NCBI GenBank assembly: GCA_017461425.1
Contig: JAFTXY010000003.1
Location: 1-64,000, forward strand
Source: Candidatus Gastranaerophilales bacterium
Lineage (GTDB): Bacteria; Cyanobacteriota; Vampirovibrionia; Gastranaerophilales; Gastranaerophilaceae
DNA length: 64,000 bases
Direction: 5' to 3'
The position numbers were made by a program, and so were the translations under genes. The notes beneath the pieces were generated by a model. The model saw only the letters and a list, made by a program, of their open reading frames with translations, had not been told where the DNA came from and did no database searches. Position 1 is the first letter of the stretch. Each line of letters starts with the position of its first letter. Positions 48,561 to 56,752 of this stretch are shown here, in pieces.

Positions 48561-48633
48561 AAAATTCATGGTGTTAATTGATGCAGTTGAATCTTAATTT
48601 TTTTATTATAAACTTAAGCCATGGAGAATATTC

Positions 48634-49609
48634 ATGCAATTAGAGAGAGAGAGAGAGAGATTACTACCTTGACTTTGTCAAAGGAATTTTAGTAATAAGT
48701 GTTGTATTAATTCACACTGCTTTTTGTTCTGGGACGAGCTATGTTCCCAGTTTTATGAGAGAAATAGTTTTAGCTCTCGATGTTCCTTTGTTTTTCTTTA
48801 TAACCGGATGTGTTATTTCAAAACACCCAAACATTAGCCCTTTGAAACAGCTATTTAAATTTATTTTACTATTCTTCCTTGGTGTTTTATTAATTCAAAT
48901 TTGTTTATTACATATTAGCTTACCAAAACTAATGAAAACAATTTTCTTAATATCAGCTGATACGCCAAAAGTAATTTCAGTTAAATGGTCATATTGGTTT
49001 GTACCAATGTATGTAATAGCTTTATTATATTCAAAAACTATTATTCAATATTTTAAAAAATGGTTTAGTTATTTTTTACTTGCAGGAATTCCGATTTTCT
49101 ACATAGTTACTTGGATTATAAATAAAACTGTGACCCTTAATTGCCTTGGATTGCCTGTTCAAAGTTTTTTGTTTTATATATGGTTAATTTTATTTGGTTA
49201 TGAAGTATATAAATTTAAACAAAAAAAATTCTGGATTTTTATTGCGATTGGAGCATTGATAACAACTATTTGCTTCTATAGTTTTGTTCCAGATTTAGTA
49301 ATGCAAAAATGCAAATTTCCAGTTAAACTGCCATATTTTGCACTATCATTAATTTCAATAAGTGCTACAATGTTTTTTGCAAGAAATGTAAAATCAAATT
49401 TTATAAGCAAAATTGGTGAAAATGCAATTTATTATTATTTTTCACAAGGAATTGGCGCATCTATTATATTTAATATTGCTAAATTACCCATTGAAATTTG
49501 GCAATTGAAATTTATATTATGTTTTTCTATAAATCTATTAATTACGATAATTTTAGGTTATATTTTTTCATTAATTTATCCAAAATTTGAAAAATTATTT
49601 ATAAAATAA
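48634..49609 (+). CDS. Acyltransferase 3 family membrane protein, frame off at (GA)9
   Basis: Integral-membrane O-acyltransferase, usually acetylating surface polysaccharide. The family start DYYLDFVKGILVISVVLIHT is encoded at 48659-48718, followed by about nine helices to 49609. The first ATG (48634) has GGAG seven bases upstream but is followed by nine GA repeats (48643-48660) that put it out of frame, meeting TGA at 48670. Ten repeats would join it to the full protein. A second ATG (48621) would be in frame with eight. As it stands only the internal ATG at 48755 opens the frame, losing the first helix. Either a phase-variable gene in its off state or a pseudogene. Confidence 0.8.
48643..48660 (+). 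repeat. (GA)9 simple-sequence repeat at the start of the acyltransferase gene
   Basis: Nine perfect GA units directly after the first three codons of the acyltransferase frame. Dinucleotide tracts of this length are prone to slipped-strand mispairing, and each change of unit number shifts the frame. Confidence 0.93.
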
Positions 49610-49640
49610 CTAATTTTATTTTCACAAGCATTATACATAT

Positions 49641-50636
49641 ATGAAACTTCAACCAACAAATTTCATATATAATAAAACTTCGCTTGCTTTTAATGCTCAA
49701 AAAGCTTCTTTTCTAAAAAGAAGAACAAAAAACAACGAAAATCACGTTGTACAAAGAGAAAATCCATCTAGAAGCGATGTTGCAAGATATGCTTTTATTA
49801 AATTAATGGATGCACAAAATGAATATTTCAAATCTTTTGTAACCAAAAAAGGCAAATTAACAAAAGAAGAATACGGAGAAATAAGAGATAAGCATCCATA
49901 TATAATTTCAAGAAGCTATCAAATATGTGAAAACAGAAGTGAATTAAACCCAATATCTACCCCAAAAATTCTTGCAAATGCAGCCAAAACACTTAAAATT
50001 TATTACGACAAAAAATATGGAAAGGATGGATACAAAATTCTTTCCATCGGCACAAGTCCGTCTCCAATCACAGAAGCAATGCAGCTTTTAGATTGTGAGG
50101 TTATTTTTGCACCAATTACAAAACTAAGAGATTCTATAAACAAAAAACCTATGGCAAAGCAATATTCAAATATTTCAACACTTATGCGATATTGCACCAA
50201 AAAAGGACTTGCAAAAGATAAGAACAAAAAAATTATCGTTCTTGATTATTCATACACAGGTGAATCATTAAGAACAATGAAAAGAATTTTGCTTGAAAGA
50301 GGCGATATCAAAGAAGAACAAATTAAGCTTCATTCAATAATTAATGATTTAAGAACTTGCAGTGAAAATAAAGATTATTCTTGGGTAAGCGGAGAAGATA
50401 TTTTTAAAATAGAAATGGATATGACCGAATCAAAAATGATGAACATGTCTAATGTTCCTCATTTTTATATGGATGAAAACAAGGCAAAAGAAGACGAGAT
50501 TTGGACAATTTATTCTAAATATAAAATTAATAGTGAAATTTTTGATGATTTTGACAACCATTCAACCCCAACAGGCAGAGCCTGGGCATTATGTATTGCG
50601 CATGAATTATTAAAATGGACCCATCCGCTTTTTTAA
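49641..50636 (+). CDS. Hypothetical protein with phosphoribosyltransferase-like motif
   Basis: Not recognised as a whole. Residues 132-145 (KILSIGTSPSPITE) and 198-210 (IIVLDYSYTGESL) have the spacing and form of the substrate and PRPP loops of type I phosphoribosyltransferases, though the usual DD is DY. The N-terminal MKLQPTNFIY ... SLAFNAQ resembles the beginnings of the proteins at 50762 and 51474. No signal peptide. Function unknown. Confidence 0.7.
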   Translation: MKLQPTNFIYNKTSLAFNAQKASFLKRRTKNNENHVVQRENPSRSDVARYAFIKLMDAQNEYFKSFVTKKGKLTKEEYGEIRDKHPYIISRSYQICENRSELNPISTPKILANAAKTLKIYYDKKYGKDGYKILSIGTSPSPITEAMQLLDCEVIFAPITKLRDSINKKPMAKQYSNISTLMRYCTKKGLAKDKNKKIIVLDYSYTGESLRTMKRILLERGDIKEEQIKLHSIINDLRTCSENKDYSWVSGEDIFKIEMDMTESKMMNMSNVPHFYMDENKAKEDEIWTIYSKYKINSEIFDDFDNHSTPTGRAWALCIAHELLKWTHPLF

Positions 50637-50761
50637 TTATTTTGCATGATTAATTATTTGTATTTGTATTGATATTATGCTACACTACTAAAAAATTTTA
50701 AAATTATTGGCATTATTTATAGATTTTGTTGTTGGTAATATAGACGCTGTGCGAGGTAAAA

Positions 50762-51133
50762 ATGAGAATATCTTTTACAGGAATTGATTTAAAATCAAAG
50801 GTTAAAGAAATCAAACAAAAACAAGACAAAAAAATTATTGAAAATATACATACTAAATGGGATAGAAAAAAATGCAACGCCGCACTTTTTGGTATAGGCT
50901 CTGTTGCAGCAAGTTCTCTTTGTACGCCAATTATTACTAAACAACTTTTATCAAAAACCAGTATAAAAACGCATCCAATATCATTAGATGCAAGAATTGG
51001 CATAGGAATACTTGCTTTAGGAGTTTTGTCCGGTCATTTATTTAATAAAATAGATGAAAAGAAGAATACAAAACTTGGTGATTTTACTTATATGCTATTT
51101 AACGGTCCAAAAGCAAAAGAAAAACAAAATTAA
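50762..51133 (+). CDS. Small two-helix membrane protein starting MRISFTG
   Basis: 123 residues: the short N-terminal motif MRISFTG, a basic helical region, then two probable membrane helices (about 42-64 and 79-97, RIGIGILALGVLSGHLF). No known family. GAGGTA precedes the ATG. It is convergent with the possible 63-residue gene at 51139. Confidence 0.65.
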   Translation: MRISFTGIDLKSKVKEIKQKQDKKIIENIHTKWDRKKCNAALFGIGSVAASSLCTPIITKQLLSKTSIKTHPISLDARIGIGILALGVLSGHLFNKIDEKKNTKLGDFTYMLFNGPKAKEKQN

Positions 51134-51138
51134 TCTAA

Positions 51139-51330
51139 TCATAATTTATTCACATTTTTCAAAAAATACTCGTCAAATAAATTATATTTTTTCATTAATC
51201 TTTCCAATTGTTCTTTGTTCTCATATTTTAGGTTATCATTGTTTTCTAAAATTGATAGAACTTTAATAAGTTTATCAATATCTATATCAATATTTTTCGT
51301 TGTTTCTAATATTTTATATTTAATTTTCAT
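51139..51330 (-). CDS. Possible small protein, 63 aa
   Basis: A charged helical frame (KLIKVLSILENNDNLKYENKEQLERLMKKYNL) with no clear ribosome site. Gene-like because its end fits tightly against the convergent gene. It could be a chance frame. Confidence 0.4.
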   Translation of the reverse strand: MKIKYKILETTKNIDIDIDKLIKVLSILENNDNLKYENKEQLERLMKKYNLFDEYFLKNVNKL

Positions 51331-51473
51331 AACAAATTAATTTTTATTATATATATAATTTTAATTTATATTATTATAAAATATTTAAATAAGCAAGATT
51401 TTTATTTGTTTCATTCATAGCAACTTTTTTTGTTTATACATTTTGTTTAAATGTAGCTATTAGAAAGATTTTT

Positions 51474-52370
51474 ATGCATATTTCCCCAATCAATTTTTTA
51501 TCATTCCAAAATAAAAAGAACTATCAAACCAAGAAATTTAATAATAATTACATGCTTCCATATGATAATGTATCTTTTTCGGGTAAAAAAAATGTCCAAG
51601 AACAGCCAGAACATGTTCAAAAAAGCATATCTTTAGGTAAAAAAATAATAAAATTTGCAAGAGTCAATCAACTATCGTATCCAACATTAGAAAAAATTTT
51701 AAATGAAAATTCGCCTGTACCTATCCATGTTGATGATATAAAAAATGATACCCATTTAGCAGCATTTTCAGGAAAACCTGTCGCTCATATGCTTCCGTTA
51801 TATAATTATGACTTTAAATTAACCGCAGCAAACATATATTTAGGTACAATCCCGCAAACTTCAAAAGAAGAAACTGATTTCATTGCAAATGTTGCCCACG
51901 AATATTCACACGTTCTACAACGAGCAGCCGATGAAGATTATTATGGAATTACAAAATACGCAAAAAAACCAGAAGAAATAACTACAATAGCAAGAGCGTC
52001 ACAGTCATTACTAAATGAGCTCACGCAAATGTGCCAACAAAAACTTTTTACTTGCGAAAAAGATGTAAAAGACACGATAAATTCAATATTAACAAATAGA
52101 TTTGATATCAATAAATCATTAAACGGACTTGATTTTGATAAATTGATTACCGATGCGGCTTTTATTTTATGTTTACAATTACATAAAGACCCAAATGATA
52201 TGAAAAATGCGATAAAAGATTGGATTGCAAAAGAAGCACAAAATGAAAAAGAAGCATACACTGTTACATTAGGCGTACTTGAATCTTCTAAACATGATCC
52301 GATTATAAAAGCAAAAAGAATATTAAATAAAGAACTCTATTCGTATATTAATGAGGCAGTAAAAAAATAA
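51474..52370 (+). CDS. Putative zinc metallopeptidase (HEYSH)
   Basis: Residues 139-148 read NVAHEYSHVL, an HExxH zinc-binding helix, after a strand AANIYLGTIP. Apart from this no family signature is recognised, and the third ligand cannot be placed. The N-terminus has MHISPINFLSF and, at residues 32-37, NVSFSG, resembling its two upstream neighbours. There is no signal peptide. Ends just before a terminator-like hairpin. Confidence 0.7.
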   Translation: MHISPINFLSFQNKKNYQTKKFNNNYMLPYDNVSFSGKKNVQEQPEHVQKSISLGKKIIKFARVNQLSYPTLEKILNENSPVPIHVDDIKNDTHLAAFSGKPVAHMLPLYNYDFKLTAANIYLGTIPQTSKEETDFIANVAHEYSHVLQRAADEDYYGITKYAKKPEEITTIARASQSLLNELTQMCQQKLFTCEKDVKDTINSILTNRFDINKSLNGLDFDKLITDAAFILCLQLHKDPNDMKNAIKDWIAKEAQNEKEAYTVTLGVLESSKHDPIIKAKRILNKELYSYINEAVKK

Positions 52371-52381
52371 ATTAACTATTA

Positions 52382-52419
52382 GACTTAAAGACTCACATTG
52401 AACGAGTCTTTTTTAAGTC
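52382..52419 (+). terminator. Terminator after the HEYSH gene
   Basis: AAGACTC / GAGTCTT stem with a nine-base loop and T run, inside a wider GACTTA/TAAGTC pair. Twelve bases past the stop codon. Confidence 0.8.
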
Positions 52420-52456
52420 TACACCAGCATTGATGATTTTATAACGTGGGTACTGG
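52418..52456 (+). repeat. 39-bp direct repeat, copy 1
   Basis: TCTACACCAGCATTGATG...ATAACGTGGGTACTGG. The second copy is at 53407-53445 with one substitution. Each follows a terminator hairpin, and the ends (CCAG/CTGG) are complementary. Confidence 0.85.
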
Positions 52457-52464
52457 AAGGATAG

Positions 52465-52965
52465 TTATTTTACATTTAATGTCACATCATTAACTGTGTG
52501 CATTATTTGGTATCTACCAGCTTCAATTTTACCGTCATCGCCCTTAATTAATAAAAGCGGGAATAAGAAAAACCAACCTATATTTGCCCATTCTCTACCT
52601 GTTCCTTTGTTTTGCATTATTCCACGCAAGTATATTTGTTGATTATCTTCAGCAATTAAAGAAAAATTACCAACTTGAACTTCGCCAGGCAGACCTAAAA
52701 TAAAATTATTTTTCTTTTTTATAATTTGACCTGTTACGTTTGTTCCAGATTTAATAACAACTTTATTATTAACTCTTACATTATCTTGAACGATAAAATC
52801 AATAATATCATTCTCGCTTACTTCATCAGCATCTATTTTATTTTCTAAATATACCGCAACTGGTGTGCCAGATGGAACTAATATACTTGTTGCAAAAACT
52901 GCATTTTGCAAAATTAGCATATTAAATAAAAATACTAGTAATAATTTTGACATAATTTTTTTCAT
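52465..52965 (-). CDS. Exported beta-rich hypothetical protein, 166 aa
   Basis: A signal peptide (about 1-24) is followed by a pattern seen in many small secreted proteins: VPSGTPVAVYLENKIDADEV, then NDIIDFIVQDNVRVNNKVVIKSGTNVTGQI, a beta-barrel-like segment of unknown role. A hydrophobic stretch near residues 127-140 (IGWFFLFPLLLIKG) may anchor it in a membrane. The start at 52965 has GGAG upstream; the frame opens four codons earlier. Divergent from the XRE gene at 53073 across an operator-like palindrome. Confidence 0.75.
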   Translation of the reverse strand: MKKIMSKLLLVFLFNMLILQNAVFATSILVPSGTPVAVYLENKIDADEVSENDIIDFIVQDNVRVNNKVVIKSGTNVTGQIIKKKNNFILGLPGEVQVGNFSLIAEDNQQIYLRGIMQNKGTGREWANIGWFFLFPLLLIKGDDGKIEAGRYQIMHTVNDVTLNVK

Positions 52966-53002
52966 ACAATTCTCCATAAACAGACTTTTAATTTTTATTT
53001 AC

Positions 53003-53037
53003 TGACTTATAAATCAGTATACTAGTATTATAAGTCA
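53003..53037. promoter_or_regulatory. Nested palindromic operator between divergent genes
   Basis: A 10-bp inverted repeat (TGACTTATAA / TTATAAGTCA) surrounds a perfect central palindrome ATACTAGTAT. It lies in the 107-base gap between the exported protein and XRE genes, the classic position for a repressor site. Confidence 0.65.
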
Positions 53038-53072
53038 TTTTTTAAAACTGTCAATTTCGCTAGACTGTTTAT

Positions 53073-53291
53073 ATGGACAGAAAAGAAATTATTACATTAT
53101 TTGCACAAAATTTAAGGGCTGAACGCGCTAGAAAAAATTATTCTCAAGAAAAATTAACTGAACTTGCAGAAATCAGTCCTGAATATTTAGCAAGAATTGA
53201 AAAAGAAAAGTATAGTCCATCATTAGTAACTATTGTTAAATTAGCATTAGCACTTGAAATTGATTTAAATAAATTAATGCCATTGAGATAA
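53073..53291 (+). CDS. XRE-family DNA-binding protein, 72 aa
   Basis: Helix-turn-helix QNLRAERARKNYSQEKLTELAEISPEYLARIEKEKYSPS fills the protein. Probably represses itself and the divergent exported-protein gene via the palindrome at 53003-53037. Confidence 0.87.
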   Translation: MDRKEIITLFAQNLRAERARKNYSQEKLTELAEISPEYLARIEKEKYSPSLVTIVKLALALEIDLNKLMPLR

Positions 53292-53372
53292 TTTTTTTTA
53301 ATTTTAATTATATTTTATACCGCAATGACACGAAAATGACACAAAGTGAAAAAATGGCAAAATTTACACAAT

Positions 53373-53400
53373 AAAAAAGAGAGCTAAAATGCTCTCTTTA
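53373..53400 (+). terminator. Terminator-like hairpin after the XRE gene
   Basis: AAAGAGAGC / GCTCTCTTT stem with a six-base loop, preceded by an A run and followed by TAT. It lies about 80 bases past the XRE stop. Confidence 0.7.
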
Positions 53401-53406
53401 TCTATA

Positions 53407-53445
53407 TCTACACCAGCATTGATGATTTTATAACGTGGGTGCTGG
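53407..53445 (+). repeat. 39-bp direct repeat, copy 2
   Basis: Same sequence as 52418-52456 with G for A near the end, giving a perfect CCAGCA / TGCTGG hairpin. The gap 53292-53684 otherwise holds the hairpin above and the decayed frame on the minus strand. Confidence 0.85.
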
Positions 53446-53467
53446 AGTGGTGATTGTTTTTTGCAAT

Positions 53468-53690
53468 TTAATTTTTATTTTCAATATAAACAAAAGGTAT
53501 TTTAAGTTTATTTTGTCCTAAAAGAAATTCCATATAATCAAAAACAAATTTTTCCATTTAAAATTAATTATCATTCCAGAATAACATTCTTTAATTGTTA
53601 TAAAATCAACATTACTTTTTAAAAAATTAAATAAGAATTTTTTTGTTTTCTTTTGGTAACTTTAAAAACAAACAAAAATAAATCTTGTTT
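53468..53690 (-). pseudogene. Decayed coding fragment, unknown
   Basis: On the minus strand three adjacent frames join into a plausible protein tail if two frameshifts are allowed: LKLPKENKKILI, then SNVDFITIKECYSGMIINFK, then MEKFVFDYMEFLLGQNK with IPFVYIENKN and a stop at 53468-53470. No family recognised. It probably marks a gene lost when the mobile element decayed. Confidence 0.4.
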
Positions 53691-54265
53691 GTTACTTTCA
53701 AGAATTTCCTTTATATTTTCCAAGAAGAATTTGACAAACAAATTGATGAAGCTATACAAAAAGTTGTTATTGATGAAAAACTTTCAGGTTACATTAATAC
53801 GCTTCTAGAAGAAAGTTATAAAGAAATGCAAATCGACACCAAAGAAAAGCAAGATTATTTTCTCGAAGAAATGAAAAAAGCAGAAACTCGTAAAGATAAA
53901 TTACTAGACATGTACATGGATGGTGATTTAAGCAAAGAAGTTTGGGTGCAAAAAAAGAATCTTGTGAAAAAGCCATAAATACATATAAAAGTCAGTTGGA
54001 AGTAATGAAATTAAACAATAATCAATTTATTAACGAGGGTGCAAACATTATTGAATGTTTAAGACAAGCATATAAAATGTACAAACAACAAACAACAGCA
54101 GAAAAACGCAGATTATTAAATGTTATGTTTGAGAAAATGACAGTAAAAAACAGAATTATCAATTACACTTACAAAAAACCATTCTGTTATTTTGCTCAAT
54201 GTAATACGTCTAATGCAGATGAAATAGTTGAGTTTATTAAGCAGAATATTATTTTAAATAATTAA
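53685..54265 (+). pseudogene. Large serine recombinase remnant (C-terminal part, frameshifted)
   Basis: Two overlapping frames form the C-terminal coiled coil of a large serine recombinase. The first gives EEFDKQIDEAIQKVVIDEKL ... ETRKDKLLDMYMDGDLSKEVW. The second gives CEKAINTYKSQLEVMKL ... QTTAEKRRLLNVMFEKMTV with a closing YKKPF. The pattern DLYxDGxISKEEW...EKRxLLxxxFxKIxV is typical of this family. The frame breaks at an A7 run (53950-53956), where one extra A restores it. The N-terminal catalytic resolvase domain and the zinc-ribbon part are missing, so it cannot be active. Confidence 0.78.
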
Positions 54266-54345
54266 AAAAAAATTAAATTTTGAAGACTTTTTATAAAAAA
54301 GTGATACCATAACCTTATTAAAATTTCCTAAAATTTGCAGGGGGT

Positions 54346-56328
54346 ATGATGAAACTTAACAAATTTAGAATTCAAAATTACAAATCTATAGTAGATACAG
54401 GAATTTGCTATTTAAATCAAGATTTAACAATTATGGCAGGCATGAATGAATCAGGGAAATCTTCCATCTTGGAAGCTATTCGCGATTTTGATGTAAATAA
54501 AGCGATTGTTAATGACGCAATAAGAGTTAAGGAAGATACTGGAAAACCTTTAGTAACTTTATATTTTACGCTTAATGAAGATGACGTCGAGAATTTTTGT
54601 GCAGAATTAGACTTAGAAGAAAATGAAGACACTGCTGAATTAAAAAATTATTTAAAAAATAATGACATCGGTATAACTAAAGATATTGAAGGTGAATATA
54701 GTTTAGATGAAGAATTTACAGAATTTATATCAATTATTTTTCAAAAAAATTATAAAAATTTTTATACCTCTTGCTCATCACAGATAAAAAAATTAAAGAA
54801 TTTTGAAGAACTAAAATCAATTGATTTTAGTAAAGTTAATGCTAAATCAAATTTAATTCAAGTTTCATTTCTTGTAACGGCAATAAACAAAATTATTAAA
54901 CCTACTAAAAAAGTAAATTCTGTTGATAGTACTGGAAAAACGATTGTTAAAGAGGTTTCTGTTGAATCTGGCATTGATGAAAACACTGTAACTTCAATTA
55001 ATGAAATAATAACATCTATCAATGATACAAGAATTAAGACATTTAATCAGTTTTACTCACATAAATTTGTTGAGTCATTAATAGACATTGTTAAAAGCTA
55101 CTTGCCAAGAATTATGTTCTTTTCTTCATTTGATGATATTTTAAATTATGATGTTTTAATCCAAGATTTACAAGAAAAAGAAATAAATGTAGAACTATGC
55201 AATATTGCAGGTATTGATATCGAAAAACTAAAAAAAATGATTGAAAATGAAGATTACCAAAGAGTTACAAATTATCTTGGTGATAAATCTGCCAAAATTT
55301 CAGCATCTTTTAAATCGGAATGGTTACAAGATGAAATAACGATAGCTTTTACTACTAATAAAGAACTAATGCACTTCGGTATAAAAGAAGAAGGAGACAC
55401 TGCAACTTATAGAGCAGAACAAAGAAGTAAAGGTTTTCAATGGTTTTTATCTTTTTATATAAAACTCAATGCCGAAAATAATAAAAATACTAACATTATT
55501 CTAGTAGATGAACCTGGCTTGTATTTACATGCTAAAGCACAAGAAGATGTATTACATTTATTGGAAAAATTAAGCAAAGATGATAAGGATACTTCTGTTA
55601 TCATTACAACACACTCACCTTATTTAATAGATATTGATAATCTTAATCGTATTTTATTAGTAGAAAAAGACGACATTAAAGGTACACAAGTTGTAAAACC
55701 ACATAAAGGTGCAACAAAAAATACTTTAACACCAATAATTACAAAAATGGGATTTGATATCGCTAAATCAAATTTTATCAGAGAAAAAAATGTTCTCTTA
55801 GAGGGTATCTCTGATTACTATTATTTACAAGCATTTAAGAAAATTTTAAGTTTTGAAGATTACCTTAAAAATGTTAGTTTTATTCCCGCAGTAGGAGCCT
55901 CTCAAGTCCCTCAATTAGCTTCTTTTTGTATTGGTTGGGGATTAAAATATGTAGCACTATTTGACCATGACGGAGAAGGTGAAAATAACGCAAAAACAAT
56001 TTTAGACAATTTAAAAGAACAAGCTTCAATTGCTTTTATTTGCGATGAAGATAAATGTGCTATTGAAGATTTGTTTACGACTGCTGATTTCAATTCTCTG
56101 CTATTAAGTAAGATTGATAGCAAAAATGATGATACTAGTATTACAAATACAAAATATCTTAAAGAAAATAAAATTGATAAGGTTTTATTAGCTAAGATGT
56201 TTTGTGATAATGCTAATAATTTAAAAATTAAAAATTTTGATAAAAGCACAGTAGATAAATTTAAAAAATTATTTAACAATATTTTTAAAACTTTAGATAT
56301 AAAAATCAAAACAAATAAACAAGATTAG
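54346..56328 (+). CDS. OLD-family ATPase-TOPRIM nuclease
   Basis: Overcoming-lysogenisation-defect family endonuclease. An ABC-type ATPase spans the first 440 residues: Walker A AGMNESGKSSILEAI (about 31-45), Walker B IILVDEPGLYLHAKAQ, and an H-loop VIITTHSPYLIDIDN. The C-terminal TOPRIM domain follows, with VLLEGISDYYYLQAF and the metal-binding ALFDHDGEGENN. GGGGG precedes two ATGs (54346, 54349). There is no UvrD-like helicase beside it, so it fits stand-alone (class 1) OLD rather than Gabija. Members act in anti-phage defence. It lies between a dead recombinase and tRNA-Arg, consistent with cargo of an integrative element. Confidence 0.9.
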   Translation: MMKLNKFRIQNYKSIVDTGICYLNQDLTIMAGMNESGKSSILEAIRDFDVNKAIVNDAIRVKEDTGKPLVTLYFTLNEDDVENFCAELDLEENEDTAELKNYLKNNDIGITKDIEGEYSLDEEFTEFISIIFQKNYKNFYTSCSSQIKKLKNFEELKSIDFSKVNAKSNLIQVSFLVTAINKIIKPTKKVNSVDSTGKTIVKEVSVESGIDENTVTSINEIITSINDTRIKTFNQFYSHKFVESLIDIVKSYLPRIMFFSSFDDILNYDVLIQDLQEKEINVELCNIAGIDIEKLKKMIENEDYQRVTNYLGDKSAKISASFKSEWLQDEITIAFTTNKELMHFGIKEEGDTATYRAEQRSKGFQWFLSFYIKLNAENNKNTNIILVDEPGLYLHAKAQEDVLHLLEKLSKDDKDTSVIITTHSPYLIDIDNLNRILLVEKDDIKGTQVVKPHKGATKNTLTPIITKMGFDIAKSNFIREKNVLLEGISDYYYLQAFKKILSFEDYLKNVSFIPAVGASQVPQLASFCIGWGLKYVALFDHDGEGENNAKTILDNLKEQASIAFICDEDKCAIEDLFTTADFNSLLLSKIDSKNDDTSITNTKYLKENKIDKVLLAKMFCDNANNLKIKNFDKSTVDKFKKLFNNIFKTLDIKIKTNKQD

Positions 56329-56338
56329 TAGAACACTT

Positions 56339-56363
56339 TAAAAGCCACTTATATAGTGGCTTT
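56339..56363 (+). terminator. Terminator of the OLD-family gene
   Basis: AAAAGCCAC / GTGGCTTTT stem with a seven-base AT loop, 10 bases past the stop codon. Confidence 0.85.
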
Positions 56364-56440
56364 TAGTGTTTTTAATAGTAATTATACAAAACTACAGAAT
56401 TTTCTTTAATCGAACACGCAAAAACGTTGTAAATACAAGA

Positions 56441-56464
56441 AAAGAGCCACTCAGGTGGCTCTTT
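56441..56464 (-). terminator. Terminator beyond the tRNA 3' fragment
   Basis: AAAGAGCCACC / GGTGGCTCTTT hairpin. On the minus strand it would follow the tRNA-like 3' fragment at 56476-56496, just as another terminator follows the intact tRNA. Confidence 0.75.
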
Positions 56465-56475
56465 TTATTTAAAAA

Positions 56476-56496
56476 TACCCTGGATGCGATTCGAAC
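56476..56496 (-). repeat. Partial copy of the tRNA-Arg 3' end (possible att site)
   Basis: 21 bases identical to the T-loop-to-3' end of the tRNA gene at 56625-56645, in the same orientation, after which the sequences diverge. The T-stem partner strand is missing, so it is not a tRNA. Such 3'-end duplications are left by elements that integrate at tRNA genes. Confidence 0.8.
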
Positions 56497-56588
56497 AGGG
56501 ACCCCATTTTAAAATAATCTACCAAAACCGCAATATGCTTGCAGTAATGGGGGATGCTGAGAAGAGTCATCTTGGTGGACTTAAACGC

Positions 56589-56617
56589 AAAAAAGACCCG
56601 CTTAATGTGGGTCTTTT
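56589..56617 (-). terminator. Terminator of tRNA-Arg
   Basis: AAAAAAGACCC / GGGTCTTTTTT stem with a T run on the minus strand, seven bases past the tRNA 3' end. Confidence 0.88.
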
Positions 56618-56624
56618 TTAAGTC

Positions 56625-56698
56625 TACCCTGGATGCGATTCGAACGCATGACCTACTGCTTAGAAGGCAGTTGCTCTATCCAGCTGAGCTACCAGGGC
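56625..56698 (-). tRNA. tRNA-Arg (anticodon UCU)
   Basis: 74 bases on the minus strand fold as a full cloverleaf. The acceptor stem is GCCCTGG/CCAGGGT, the D-arm is GCTCAGCTGGATAGAGC, the anticodon stem ACTGC/GCAGT holds loop CTTCTAA (anticodon TCT), and the T-arm is ATGCG-TTCGAAT-CGCAT. The discriminator is A; CCA is not encoded. It reads AGA codons, which should be frequent in so AT-rich a genome. Confidence 0.95.
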
Positions 56699-56752
56699 AT
56701 ATCTATGCTGTATCAATATAATAACAAATAAAATAAACCTTGCAAGTATTTT

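Noticed and set aside
48643-48660. (GA)9 as a transcriptional spacer repeat
   Set aside because: It lies inside the frame right after a well-placed start codon, so translational switching explains it better; a promoter effect cannot be fully excluded.
51054-51266. 70-codon plus-strand frame
   Set aside because: Begins inside the MRISFTG gene in another frame and overlaps the opposite-strand frame; no supporting signals.
53685-54265. Two separate small genes
   Set aside because: The two frames are consecutive parts of one serine recombinase tail joined at an A7 run.
54346-56328. Gabija or PARIS defence system
   Set aside because: No GajB-type helicase or AriB-like partner lies beside the OLD-family gene, so only a stand-alone OLD nuclease is supported.
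56476-56580. A second tRNA gene beside tRNA-Arg
   Set aside because: Only the last 21 bases match; no anticodon arm, D-arm or 5' acceptor strand can be formed.
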